Shown piece after piece: positions 1-7,814 of a stretch of DNA of 64,000 nt. This DNA comes from Aeromonas taiwanensis (GTDB lineage Bacteria; Pseudomonadota; Gammaproteobacteria; Enterobacterales; Aeromonadaceae). Every line of letters starts with the position of its first letter. Within the stretch, counting starts at the first letter, position 1. Where the stretch lies: contig NZ_CDDD01000037.1 in assembly GCF_000820165.1 (NCBI RefSeq), positions 1 through 64,000 on the forward strand, given 5' to 3'. Position numbers and translations under genes: made by a program. Under the pieces are notes generated by a model. It saw nothing but the letters and a program-made list of their open reading frames with translations, had not been told where the DNA came from and did no database searches.

Positions 1-191
1 CCCCCTGGCTCAAGGCCCACCCCGAGCTGCGCCAGCTGGTGAGCGAGGTGCTGGCCCAGGATCCGCGCCCCGCCTACAAGAAGGGCAAGCCGGACGACAA
101 GGAGTACGGGGTCAGGCTGTTCGACGTCAACGTGCGCTTTCGCATCAGCGAGCCGACGTGCGAGGTGCTCGCCATCGAGCCTGCGAACTGA
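1..191 (+). CDS. trmO: TrmO (tRNA m6t6A37 methyltransferase), C-terminal part
   Basis: The gene enters from the left edge; the frame begins at base 3 and gives 62 residues before TGA at 189-191. The tail contains DPRPAYKK, then YGVRL.DVNVRFRI and ends in LAIEP, which matches the C-terminal region of the TrmO/YaeB (TsaA) family. That family uses SAM to N6-methylate t6A37 in tRNAs reading ACY codons. The catalytic N-terminal barrel lies outside the window, so integrity cannot be judged. A strong hairpin follows 15 bases after the stop. Confidence 0.75.
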   Translation, partial: PWLKAHPELRQLVSEVLAQDPRPAYKKGKPDDKEYGVRLFDVNVRFRISEPTCEVLAIEPAN

Positions 192-206
192 GCGCCCCGA
201 ACAGAC

Positions 207-236
207 AAAAAAACCACCCGTACGGGTGGTTTTTTT
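207..236. terminator. Bidirectional intrinsic terminator
   Basis: The stem ACCACCCG/CGGGTGGT with a two-base centre is flanked by an A-run on the left and a T-run on the right, so it can end trmO on the plus strand and the ketoacyl synthase on the minus strand. Confidence 0.85.
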
Positions 237-253
237 CTGCCTGACGATGGCCC

Positions 254-1375
254 TCAGCGACGTTGCAGCAGCAGGCTGCCGATGGAGTAGCCGGCCCCGA
301 AGGAGCAGAGCACGCCGCGAGCCCCGCTCGGCAAGTCCTGGTTGAACAGGTGGAAGGCGATGACCGAGCCCGCCGAGCTGGTGTTGCCGTAGCGGTCCAG
401 GATCACCGGCGCCTCCTGCTGGCTGGCATCGTGGCCCAGCAGCTTGCGCCCGATGAACTGGTTCATGGTGAGGTTGGCCTGATGGAGCCAGAGCCGGCTC
501 AAGTCACCCGCCTCCCACCCCTGCTCGTCGAGCTGGGCGGCAATCTGCTCGCACACCAGGGGCAGCACCTCCTTGAACACCTTGCGCCCCTGCTGGCGGA
601 ACAGCTTGTCGTCCCCGTAGCGGGTGCGCGGACTGAAGCGGTTCAGGAAGCCGAAGTTGTTGCGGATGTTGTTGGAGTACTGGGTCACCAGCTTGCTCGC
701 CACCAGCTGCCAGGGGTTGGCCACCTTGCAGTCGGATTCCCGCTCCAGCAGCACGGCAGTGCAGGCGTCGCCGAAGATAAAATGGCTGTCTCTGTCGCGA
801 AAGTTGAGGTGGCCCGAGCAGATCTCCGGGTTCACTACCAGCGCCAGCCGGGCCGAGCCCGCCGCCAGCAGATCCGCCGCCGTCTTGATGCCGAAGGTGG
901 CGGAGGAGCAGGCCACGTTCATGTCGAACGCCATGCCGCCCGCCCCCAGATAGTGCTGCAGCTCGATGGCCAGCGCCGGGTAGGGGCGCGGCATGTTGGA
1001 GGCCGCCACTATCACCAGATCGATCTCCCCCGGCTCGCGACCGGCGGCGATCAGTGCCTGCTCGGCGGCCGCCACCGCCATCTCCACCATGATGGAGGGC
1101 TGCTCATCCGGACGCTCCGCCAGCAGGGGCTGCATGATGTCGGGATCCAGCACCCCCTCGCGGCTCACCAGATAGCGGCTCTTGATGCCGGAGGCCTTCT
1201 CGATGAACTCGCAGCTCGAGTGCTGCTTGGGGGAGAGCTGGCCCGCGTCGATGGCGGAGGCGTTCTCCTCGTTGTAGAGATCCACGTACTGGTTGAAGGC
1301 GGCCACCAGCTCTTCGTTGCTGACGGCATGGGGCGGGGTATAGAGGCCCGAGCCACTGATTACGATAGAGGTCAT
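254..1375 (-). CDS. Beta-ketoacyl-ACP synthase III, PA3286-like
   Basis: A 373-residue KAS III (FabH-fold) enzyme. The catalytic triad is visible as Cys156 (NVACSSAT), His298 (LHQAN) and Asn331 (GNTSSAG). It is longer than housekeeping FabH (about 317 aa) and resembles the Pseudomonas PA3286 type, known to condense medium-chain acyl-CoA from beta-oxidation with malonyl-ACP, shunting it into fatty acid synthesis. That substrate assignment is by resemblance only. GGAGC lies seven bases before the ATG. The gene is 55 bases downstream of the VWA gene on the same strand and ends at a bidirectional terminator. Confidence 0.8.
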   Translation of the reverse strand: MTSIVISGSGLYTPPHAVSNEELVAAFNQYVDLYNEENASAIDAGQLSPKQHSSCEFIEKASGIKSRYLVSREGVLDPDIMQPLLAERPDEQPSIMVEMAVAAAEQALIAAGREPGEIDLVIVAASNMPRPYPALAIELQHYLGAGGMAFDMNVACSSATFGIKTAADLLAAGSARLALVVNPEICSGHLNFRDRDSHFIFGDACTAVLLERESDCKVANPWQLVASKLVTQYSNNIRNNFGFLNRFSPRTRYGDDKLFRQQGRKVFKEVLPLVCEQIAAQLDEQGWEAGDLSRLWLHQANLTMNQFIGRKLLGHDASQQEAPVILDRYGNTSSAGSVIAFHLFNQDLPSGARGVLCSFGAGYSIGSLLLQRR

Positions 1376-1430
1376 CTTTGCTCCTGGCCGGGTGCAGTCC
1401 CGGCTTGTCTGTTTTTTAGGGTTCAGAGGA

Positions 1431-2594
1431 TCACAGCTGGTCGATCGCAGCGGAGAGACCAGCCAGCGTCAGCGGGTGCATGCGCCCGCCAACCAATTCA
1501 TTCATCAACTTGATGGAGGGGTGCCAGAGCCACTCCTGCCTGGGCAGAGGGTTGATCCACACCATCCTGGGGAAGTGGTGCTGCAAGCGCTCGAGCCACA
1601 CCTGCCCCGGCTCCTCGTTCCAGTACTCCACGCTGCCCCCCGGCCAGGTGATCTCGTAGGGGCCCATCTTGGCGTCCCCCACGAAAATCACCCTGTAGTC
1701 GCTGCCATAGGTACGCAGCAGCCGCAGGGTGTCGAAGCGCTCCTCGGTGCGCCGGGCATTGTCCTGCCAGACGAAGTCGTAGAGGCAGTTGTGGAAGTAG
1801 AAGAACACCAGGTGCTTGAACTCGTGGCGCAGGGCCGAGAAGAGCCGCTGCACCTCGGCCACGTGGGCATCCATGGAGCCGCCCACGTCGAAGAAGACCA
1901 GCAGCTTGACGCCGTTGTGGCGCTCGGGCCGCAGCTTCACATCGAGCCAGCCCTGGCGGGCCGAGCTCTGGATGGTGTCGTCGAGATCCAGCTCGGAGGG
2001 GCTGCCCTTGCGCACCCAGCGCCTGAGCTTTCGCAGGGCCAGCTGGATGGCGCGCTGACCCAAAGCGTTCTCGTCGCTGAAGTTGCGATAATGGCGCGCC
2101 TCCCACACCTTGGTCGCCCGGCCATGCCGGCCCTCTCCCCCCAGGCGGATCCCTTCCGGGTGATAACCGCCGTGACCGAACGGGCTGCTGCCCCCGGTGC
2201 CCACCCACTTGTTGCCACCGGCGTGGCGCCCCTTCTGCTCGTGCAGGCGCTGTTTGAGGGTCTCCAGCAGCTTGTCGAGACCGCCAAGGGACTTGAGCAG
2301 GGCTTTCTCCTCCTCGCTCAGCAGCCGCTCGAACTCCTGGCGCAGCCACTCCTCCGGCAGGCTTTCTGGCAGCAGGGGAATGGCATCCAACCCCTCGTAG
2401 TATTCGGCAAAGGCGCGATCGAAGCGGTCCAGGTGCCCCTCGTCCTTGACCAGCACACAGCGGGCGAGCAGGTAGAACGCCTCCATGTCGACGCTGGCCA
2501 ACCTGGCCGCCAGTGCCCCGTGCAAGTCCAGCAGCTCCCGCAGGCTGCAGGGAAGCTTGTGGCGGCGAAGATGGAGGAAGAAGTCGATGAGCAT
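1431..2594 (-). CDS. VWA-domain protein, CoxE-like
   Basis: 387 residues. The C-terminal half is a von Willebrand A domain with a MIDAS-like DVGGSMD motif at about residues 240-246, a variant of DxSxS typical of CoxE-family proteins. The N-terminal half is charged and probably helical, and no signal peptide is seen, so it is probably cytoplasmic. The ATG directly abuts the TGA of the upstream MoxR ATPase gene (TGA-ATG), which indicates translational coupling. MoxR/VWA pairs act as chaperone-like machines for metal insertion or complex maturation in other systems; the client here is unknown. Confidence 0.8.
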   Translation of the reverse strand: MLIDFFLHLRRHKLPCSLRELLDLHGALAARLASVDMEAFYLLARCVLVKDEGHLDRFDRAFAEYYEGLDAIPLLPESLPEEWLRQEFERLLSEEEKALLKSLGGLDKLLETLKQRLHEQKGRHAGGNKWVGTGGSSPFGHGGYHPEGIRLGGEGRHGRATKVWEARHYRNFSDENALGQRAIQLALRKLRRWVRKGSPSELDLDDTIQSSARQGWLDVKLRPERHNGVKLLVFFDVGGSMDAHVAEVQRLFSALRHEFKHLVFFYFHNCLYDFVWQDNARRTEERFDTLRLLRTYGSDYRVIFVGDAKMGPYEITWPGGSVEYWNEEPGQVWLERLQHHFPRMVWINPLPRQEWLWHPSIKLMNELVGGRMHPLTLAGLSAAIDQL

Positions 2595-3446
2595 TCAGCC
2601 GCCGCGGCGCGCCAGGAAGGCGAGCTTCTCGAAGAGGTGCAAGTCCTGCTCCGTCTTGAGCAGGGCGCCGTAGAGGGCGGGCACCAGCTTGCCGGGCTCT
2701 CGGACACGCAGCGCCTCGGGGGCGATGTCATCGGCAAGCAGCAGCCGGATCCAGTCCAGCAGCTCGGAGGTGGAGGGTTTCTTGCGCAGCCCCTCGACGG
2801 CGCGCAGCTCGAAGAAGAGCTCCATCGCCTCGCTGAGCAGGCTCTCCTTGAGGGTCGGGTAGTGCAGACGGACGATGGCCTCCATCTCGGCCTTGTCGGG
2901 AAAGCGGATGTAGTGGAAGAAGCAGCGGCGCAGGAAGGCGTCCGGCAGCTCCTTCTCGTTGTTGGAGGTGATGATGACCACGGGGCGCTGGCGCGCCTTG
3001 ACCCGCTCGCCAGTCTCGTAGACGTCGAATTCCATGCGATCCAGCTCCAGCAGCAGATCGTTGGGGAACTCGATGTCGGCCTTGTCGATCTCGTCGATGA
3101 GGAGCACCGGTCGCTGCTGGGCGCTGAACGCCTGCCACAGCTTGCCACGGCGGATGTAATGACCTATCTCCCCCACCCTCGGATCTCCGAGCTGGGAGTC
3201 CCGCAATCGCGCCACCGCATCGTATTCGTAGAGCCCCTGCTGGGCCTTGGTGGTGGACTTGATGTGCCAGCTGATGAGGTCAGCGCCGAGCGAGGCGGCC
3301 ACCGCCTCGGCCAGCACCGTCTTGCCGGTACCGGGCTCACCCTTGATGAGCAGCGGCTTCTCCAGCACGATGGCGGCGTTGACGGCCATACTCAGTGACG
3401 TTGACGCGAGATAGCGGTCGCTTCCTGCAAATCCCATGAGATCCAT
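2595..3446 (-). CDS. MoxR-type AAA+ ATPase (locus 1)
   Basis: 283 residues with Walker A GEPGTGKT, Walker B LLIDEIDKAD and a sensor-like ITSNNEKELP, all typical of the MoxR branch of AAA+ ATPases. It ends immediately before the VWA gene start, so the two form an operon. Two in-frame starts are possible. The first ATG (3446) sits only one base from AAAGGA. The second ATG (3437) has a better spacing from the same motif and would give 280 residues. It diverges from cysK. A second, unrelated MoxR-VWA set lies at 38.4-45.3 kb. Confidence 0.82.
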   Translation of the reverse strand: MDLMGFAGSDRYLASTSLSMAVNAAIVLEKPLLIKGEPGTGKTVLAEAVAASLGADLISWHIKSTTKAQQGLYEYDAVARLRDSQLGDPRVGEIGHYIRRGKLWQAFSAQQRPVLLIDEIDKADIEFPNDLLLELDRMEFDVYETGERVKARQRPVVIITSNNEKELPDAFLRRCFFHYIRFPDKAEMEAIVRLHYPTLKESLLSEAMELFFELRAVEGLRKKPSTSELLDWIRLLLADDIAPEALRVREPGKLVPALYGALLKTEQDLHLFEKLAFLARRGG

Positions 3447-3499
3447 TCCTTTGGTCGCCCGGGCACCGGGAGGCCCTTCGGCGAGAGAGAATAAGTTCT

Positions 3500-3523
3500 A
3501 TATGTTCTAATAACATATTGTTA
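3500..3523. promoter_or_regulatory. Overlapping dyads in the cysK promoter region
   Basis: An AT-rich stretch between moxR and cysK holds ATATGTT-ctaat-AACATAT (3500-3518, perfect 7-bp arms), overlapping TAACA-TAT-TGTTA (3511-3523). CysB activates cysK in enteric bacteria and binds poorly conserved AT-rich dyads, so CysB is the natural candidate. This is inference. Confidence 0.4.
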
Positions 3524-3600
3524 TAACGATTCGTCACTTCTCATTCAGAAACCACAGGTTAATCTTGTTTCATCGCCTTAACAAACACAGGGATAGCACC

Positions 3601-4569
3601 ATGAGCAAAATTTTTGAGGACAACAGCCAGACCATAGGCAATACCCCGCTTGTTCGTCTCAACCGTGTTACCAAGGGCCGCGTGCTGGCCAAGATCGAGA
3701 GCCGCAACCCGAGCTTCAGCGTCAAATGCCGTATCGGTTCAAACCTCATCTGGGATGCCGAGAAACGCGGTGTGCTGACCAAGGGCAAGGAGATCATCGA
3801 GCCTACCAGCGGTAACACGGGCATTGCCCTGGCGTTCGTGGCCGCAGCCCGTGGCTATCCCATCACCCTGACCATGCCGGCCACCATGAGCCTGGAGCGC
3901 CGCAAGCTGCTCAAGGCCCTGGGTGCCAATCTGGTGCTGACCGAAGGCCCCCTTGGCATGAAGGGCGCCATCGCCAAGGCCAACGAGATCCTCGAATCCG
4001 AGCCCGGCAAATACGTGCTGCTGCAACAGTTTGAAAACCCGGCCAACCCGGAAATCCACGAAAAGACCACAGGCCCCGAGATCTGGGAGGCCACCGATGG
4101 TGATATCGATGTATTCGTGGCTGGCGTTGGCACCGGCGGCACCATCACCGGGGTATCCCGCTACATCAAGCAGACCAAGGGCAAGGCCATCGTCTCCGTG
4201 GCGGTCGAACCCAGCGAGTCCCCCGTCATCAGCCAGAAGCTGGCAGGGGAAGAGATCAAACCGGGTCCGCACAAGATCCAGGGCATCGGTGCCGGCTTCA
4301 TCCCGGGCAACCTGGACTTGAGCCTGCTGGACCGGGTCGAGCAGGTGAGCAGCGACGAGGCCATCGAGATGGCTCGCCGCCTGATGGAAGAGGAAGGGAT
4401 CCTGGCCGGGATCAGCTCCGGCGCCGCTGTGGTTGCCGCCAACCGTCTGGCCGAGCAGCCGGAGTTCGAGGGCAAGACCATAGTCGTCATCCTGCCGAGC
4501 GCCGCCGAGCGTTACCTCTCCAGCGCCCTCTTCGCCGGCGTGTTCAGCGAGCAAGAGCTGCAACAGTAG
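3601..4569 (+). CDS. cysK: Cysteine synthase A (O-acetylserine sulfhydrylase)
   Basis: 322 residues, matching the usual CysK length of 323. This PLP enzyme makes cysteine from O-acetylserine and sulfide. The PLP lysine is Lys42 (SFSVKCRIG), and the phosphate-binding loops TSGNTGIA and GTGGTITG are present. The start at 3601 is chosen because it gives the conserved [10 protein letters not shown]-terminus with AGGGAT upstream; an in-frame ATG at 3565 would add 12 unconserved residues. It is monocistronic with its own terminator. The C-terminal substrate loop reads PSAAERYLS where PSSGERYLS is more common. Confidence 0.95.
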   Translation: MSKIFEDNSQTIGNTPLVRLNRVTKGRVLAKIESRNPSFSVKCRIGSNLIWDAEKRGVLTKGKEIIEPTSGNTGIALAFVAAARGYPITLTMPATMSLERRKLLKALGANLVLTEGPLGMKGAIAKANEILESEPGKYVLLQQFENPANPEIHEKTTGPEIWEATDGDIDVFVAGVGTGGTITGVSRYIKQTKGKAIVSVAVEPSESPVISQKLAGEEIKPGPHKIQGIGAGFIPGNLDLSLLDRVEQVSSDEAIEMARRLMEEEGILAGISSGAAVVAANRLAEQPEFEGKTIVVILPSAAERYLSSALFAGVFSEQELQQ

Positions 4570-4587
4570 TTGATCTGCTTACATCAA

Positions 4588-4618
4588 AACGACGGCGCTC
4601 CTCGGAGCGCCGTTTTCA
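4588..4618 (+). terminator. cysK terminator
   Basis: A GC-rich 9-bp stem CGGCGCTCC/GGAGCGCCG starts 22 bases after the cysK stop and is followed by TTTTCATT. Confidence 0.85.
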
Positions 4619-4713
4619 TTATGCGCTAAACTCAATAGCCATCAGCGTCAGTCGGCCCCTTATTTTTTGGGGTAAAATAACAAACTCCGCCATGACAAAA
4701 AAAGCAGACATTC

Positions 4714-4729
4714 TGTGATAAATCTCATA
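4714..4729 (+). promoter_or_regulatory. CRP-like site in the 443-bp gap before ptsH
   Basis: TGTGA-N6-TCATA matches the CRP consensus TGTGA-N6-TCACA at nine of ten fixed positions. It lies about 285 bases before ptsH, and CRP control of ptsHI is established in E. coli. The rest of the gap (4619-5012) is AT-rich, with several possible -10 hexamers around 4785-4805 and no convincing ORF. Confidence 0.5.
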
Positions 4730-5012
4730 TCCTGTGCGGCGTCACGAGGTGTTTACCGGCTAGGTATCACAAGGTAACAAAGTGTTATTTTTCGTTATAA
4801 ATTAATTTCAGGCCAGTCCTGACGCGGCTTGTAGCGCGACAACGAAAAAAGACCTGGCCAAAACGCTGAATACTGCACAGAAAATTGACCTGGATTAAAC
4901 CATTGCAGGTCTGATTTCGTTACTTTACAACATATCCATACTGACACGGTGAGACAGGAAGCCTCATTAGCGACCATCTCTCCACACAATATCAATAATA
5001 TGGGGTGAAACC

Positions 5013-5270
5013 ATGTACGAGAAGTCTGTTGTTATTACTGCTGAAAACGGCCTGCACACCCGTCCTGCAGCTCAGTTCGTGAAAGAAGCCAAAGAATTCC
5101 AAAGCGAGATCACTGTGGTCTCCGGTGGCAAATCCGCCAGCGCCAAGAGCCTGTTCAAGCTGCAGACCCTGGGTCTGACCAAAGGCACCAACGTGACCAT
5201 CCAGGCCGACGGCCCGGACGCTCAGAAAGCCGTTGAGAAGCTGGTTGCCCTGATGGACGAGCTGGAGTAA
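5013..5270 (+). CDS. ptsH: HPr phosphocarrier protein
   Basis: 85 residues, the canonical HPr length. The active-site histidine is His15 in NGLHTRPAA, and Ser46 is in the regulatory position (AKSLFK). HPr passes phosphate from enzyme I to sugar-specific EIIA proteins in the cytoplasm. GGGGTGAAA precedes the ATG. It is first in ptsH-ptsI-crr, 44 bases before ptsI. Confidence 0.98.
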   Translation: MYEKSVVITAENGLHTRPAAQFVKEAKEFQSEITVVSGGKSASAKSLFKLQTLGLTKGTNVTIQADGPDAQKAVEKLVALMDELE

Positions 5271-5314
5271 TCCAGCTTTATTCCTCCCCCACAGTCGTTT
5301 TAATAGGAAGGATT

Positions 5315-7042
5315 ATGATATCTGGCATTCTTGCGTCCCCCGGTATCGCATTCGGCAAGGCGCTTCTTCTGAAAGAAGATGAAATCGTTATCAATCAAGG
5401 CAAGATTTCTGCCGACCAGATTGATGCCGAGATCAACCGCTTCCTCGAAGCCCGCACCAAGTCAGCCGCCCAGCTGGAAGCCATCAAAGAGATGGCCGGT
5501 CGCACCTTCGGTGAAGAAAAAGAGGCCATCTTCGAAGGCCACATCATGCTGCTCGAAGATGAAGAGCTGGAAGGGGATATCAGATCCTTCATCAAGGACA
5601 ACAAGGCATCCGCCGACAAAGCCATCTTCGAGGTAATCGAACAGTACGCCAAGATGATGGCCGAGCTGGATGATCCTTACTTGCGCGAGCGCGCCACCGA
5701 CTTCCGCGACATCGGTACCCGTCTGGTCAAAAACGTACTGGGCATCGCCGTTGTCAACCTGAGCACCATCGACGAAGAGGTCATCCTGGTCGCCAAAGAC
5801 CTGACCCCGTCCGAAACTGCCCAGATCAACCTGAAATACGTGCTGGGCTTCGTCACCGACATCGGTGGCCGCACCTCCCACACCTCCATCATGGCCCGCT
5901 CCCTGGAGCTGCCGGCCGTCGTGGGCACCAACGACATCACCGAGCGCGTCAAGAACGGCGACATGCTGGTACTGGATGCGATCAACAACCAGGTCATCAT
6001 CAACCCGACCGCCGATCAACTGAACGAAGCCAAGAAGTTCCAGGCCCAGTTCCAGGCCGAGAAAGACGAGCTGGCCAAGCTGAAAGATCTGCCCGCCATC
6101 ACCCTGGATGGCCATCAAGTCGAAGTGTGCGCCAACATTGGTACCGTCAAGGATACCGAGGGTGCCATCCGCAATGGCGCCGAAGGCGTGGGTCTGTACC
6201 GCACCGAGTTCCTGTTCATGGACCGTGACGCGCTGCCGACCGAAGACGAGCAGTTCAAGGCCTACAAAGAAGTGGCAGAGGCCATGCCGGATCAGCCGAT
6301 CATCGTCCGCACCATGGATATCGGCGGCGACAAAGAACTGCCCTACATGAATTTCCCGAAAGAGATGAACCCCTTCCTGGGCTGGCGTGCCGTGCGTATC
6401 TTCTTCGATCGCGCCGACATCATGAACGCCCAGCTGCGGGCCATCCTGCGCGCCTCCGCCTTCGGCAAGCTGCGCATCATGTTCCCGATGATCATCTCCG
6501 TCGAAGAGTTCCGCAGCCTCAAGGCCACCGTGGAGACGCTGAAAGCCGAACTGCGTGCCGAAGGCAAAGCCTTTGATGAATCCATCGAAGTGGGTATCAT
6601 GATCGAGACCCCGGCCGCGGCCGTCATGGCTCATCATCTTGCCAAGGAAGTGGATTTCTTCAGTATCGGTACCAACGACCTGACCCAGTACACCCTGGCC
6701 GTCGACCGTGGTAACGAGATGATTTCCGCCATGTACAACCCGCTGTCACCCTCCGTCCTGACCCTGATCAAGATGGTGATCGACGCTTCCCATGACAATG
6801 GCAAGTGGACCGGTATGTGCGGTGAACTGGCTGGTGACGAACGTGCCACCCTGCTGCTGCTGGGTATGGGTCTGGATGAGTTCTCCATGAGCGCCATCTC
6901 TGTACCGCGTATCAAGAAGCTTATCCGCAACACCAACTTCGAAGATGTGAAGGCAATGGCAGACCAGGCCCTGAGCTATGCGACCGCCGCCGAAATCGAA
7001 GCCTGTGTAGATAACTTTATTAAGCAGAAGGCAGTCTGCTAA
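5315..7042 (+). CDS. ptsI: PTS enzyme I
   Basis: 575 residues, full length. It autophosphorylates from phosphoenolpyruvate on His189 ([12 protein letters not shown]) and transfers the phosphate to HPr. The PEP-binding barrel follows, with the acid/base cysteine in GMCGELAGD near the C-terminus. AGGAAGG sits well placed before the ATG. It is the middle gene of the pts operon, 43 bases before crr. Confidence 0.98.
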   Translation: MISGILASPGIAFGKALLLKEDEIVINQGKISADQIDAEINRFLEARTKSAAQLEAIKEMAGRTFGEEKEAIFEGHIMLLEDEELEGDIRSFIKDNKASADKAIFEVIEQYAKMMAELDDPYLRERATDFRDIGTRLVKNVLGIAVVNLSTIDEEVILVAKDLTPSETAQINLKYVLGFVTDIGGRTSHTSIMARSLELPAVVGTNDITERVKNGDMLVLDAINNQVIINPTADQLNEAKKFQAQFQAEKDELAKLKDLPAITLDGHQVEVCANIGTVKDTEGAIRNGAEGVGLYRTEFLFMDRDALPTEDEQFKAYKEVAEAMPDQPIIVRTMDIGGDKELPYMNFPKEMNPFLGWRAVRIFFDRADIMNAQLRAILRASAFGKLRIMFPMIISVEEFRSLKATVETLKAELRAEGKAFDESIEVGIMIETPAAAVMAHHLAKEVDFFSIGTNDLTQYTLAVDRGNEMISAMYNPLSPSVLTLIKMVIDASHDNGKWTGMCGELAGDERATLLLLGMGLDEFSMSAISVPRIKKLIRNTNFEDVKAMADQALSYATAAEIEACVDNFIKQKAVC

Positions 7043-7085
7043 GATCGGCTGCAAACAGCGACAATCATCTCTAGGAGCTTTTACT

Positions 7086-7595
7086 ATGGGTCTGTTTGAT
7101 AAACTGAAGAAACTGGTTTCCGACGACAGTTCTGATACCGGCGGCATCGAAATCTTTGCCCCGCTGTCCGGCGAAATCGTGCCCATCGAAGATGTGCCTG
7201 ACGTCGTCTTCGCCGAGAAGATCGTCGGTGACGGCATCGCCATCAAGCCGGCCGGCAACAAGATGGTTGCTCCGTGCGACGGTACCATCGGCAAGATCTT
7301 CGAGACCAACCACGCGTTCTCTCTGGAATCCGACTCTGGTATCGAGCTGTTCGTTCACTTCGGTATCGACACCGTCGAACTGAAAGGCGAAGGCTTCACC
7401 CGTATCGCTCAGGAAGGTCAACAGGTCAAGCGCGGTGATACCATCATCGAGTTCGATCTGGCCGTGCTGGAAGCGAAAGCGAAGTCCACCCTGACTCCTG
7501 TGGTCATCTCCAACATGGACGAGATCAAAGAGCTGGTGAAGATGACTGGTGCCGTGACCGTGGGCGAGACCCCGGTGATCCGCATCAAGAAATGA
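7086..7595 (+). CDS. crr: Glucose-specific PTS enzyme IIA
   Basis: 169 residues. The phosphorylated histidine is His91 counting Met (LFVHFGID), with the partner His76 (NHAFSLES), equal to His90/His75 of E. coli EIIA-Glc. It begins with the amphipathic GLFDKLKKLV helix. It phosphorylates EIICB-Glc and, by phosphorylation state, controls adenylate cyclase and inducer exclusion. It is the last pts gene, followed by a strong terminator. Confidence 0.97.
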   Translation: MGLFDKLKKLVSDDSSDTGGIEIFAPLSGEIVPIEDVPDVVFAEKIVGDGIAIKPAGNKMVAPCDGTIGKIFETNHAFSLESDSGIELFVHFGIDTVELKGEGFTRIAQEGQQVKRGDTIIEFDLAVLEAKAKSTLTPVVISNMDEIKELVKMTGAVTVGETPVIRIKK

Positions 7596-7622
7596 TGCCC
7601 CTGGCCTGGTGCCAGTGACCGC

Positions 7623-7653
7623 AAAAAACCGAAGCCTGGTGCTTCGGTTTTTT
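7623..7653 (+). terminator. pts operon terminator
   Basis: Stem ACCGAAGC/GCTTCGGT with loop CTGGT is preceded by an A-run and followed by seven Ts. Confidence 0.9.
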
Positions 7654-7752
7654 TATGCCTGACTGTCGTAAACCCCGGCGTTGGATAAGGGATACGGCCC
7701 CTCATACAGGCCCTATGCCGGTGGGAAAGGGATCCTCATTCATCCCCCCATT

Positions 7753-7788
7753 GAAAAAGCCAGTCCGGAATCCCGGACTGGCTTTTTA
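7753..7788 (-). terminator. sbcC terminator
   Basis: A long perfect stem GCCAGTCCGG/CCGGACTGGC with a four-base loop is flanked by A5 and T5. It lies 26 bases beyond the sbcC stop and could also back up the pts terminator. Confidence 0.88.
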
Positions 7789-7814
7789 GGATCTTGAGCC
7801 TGACAGACCCAGGC

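Noticed and set aside
1392-3398. A 668-codon plus-strand frame opposite the VWA and MoxR genes
   Set aside because: The minus-strand genes have intact Walker and VWA motifs; the plus frame is a codon-bias shadow.
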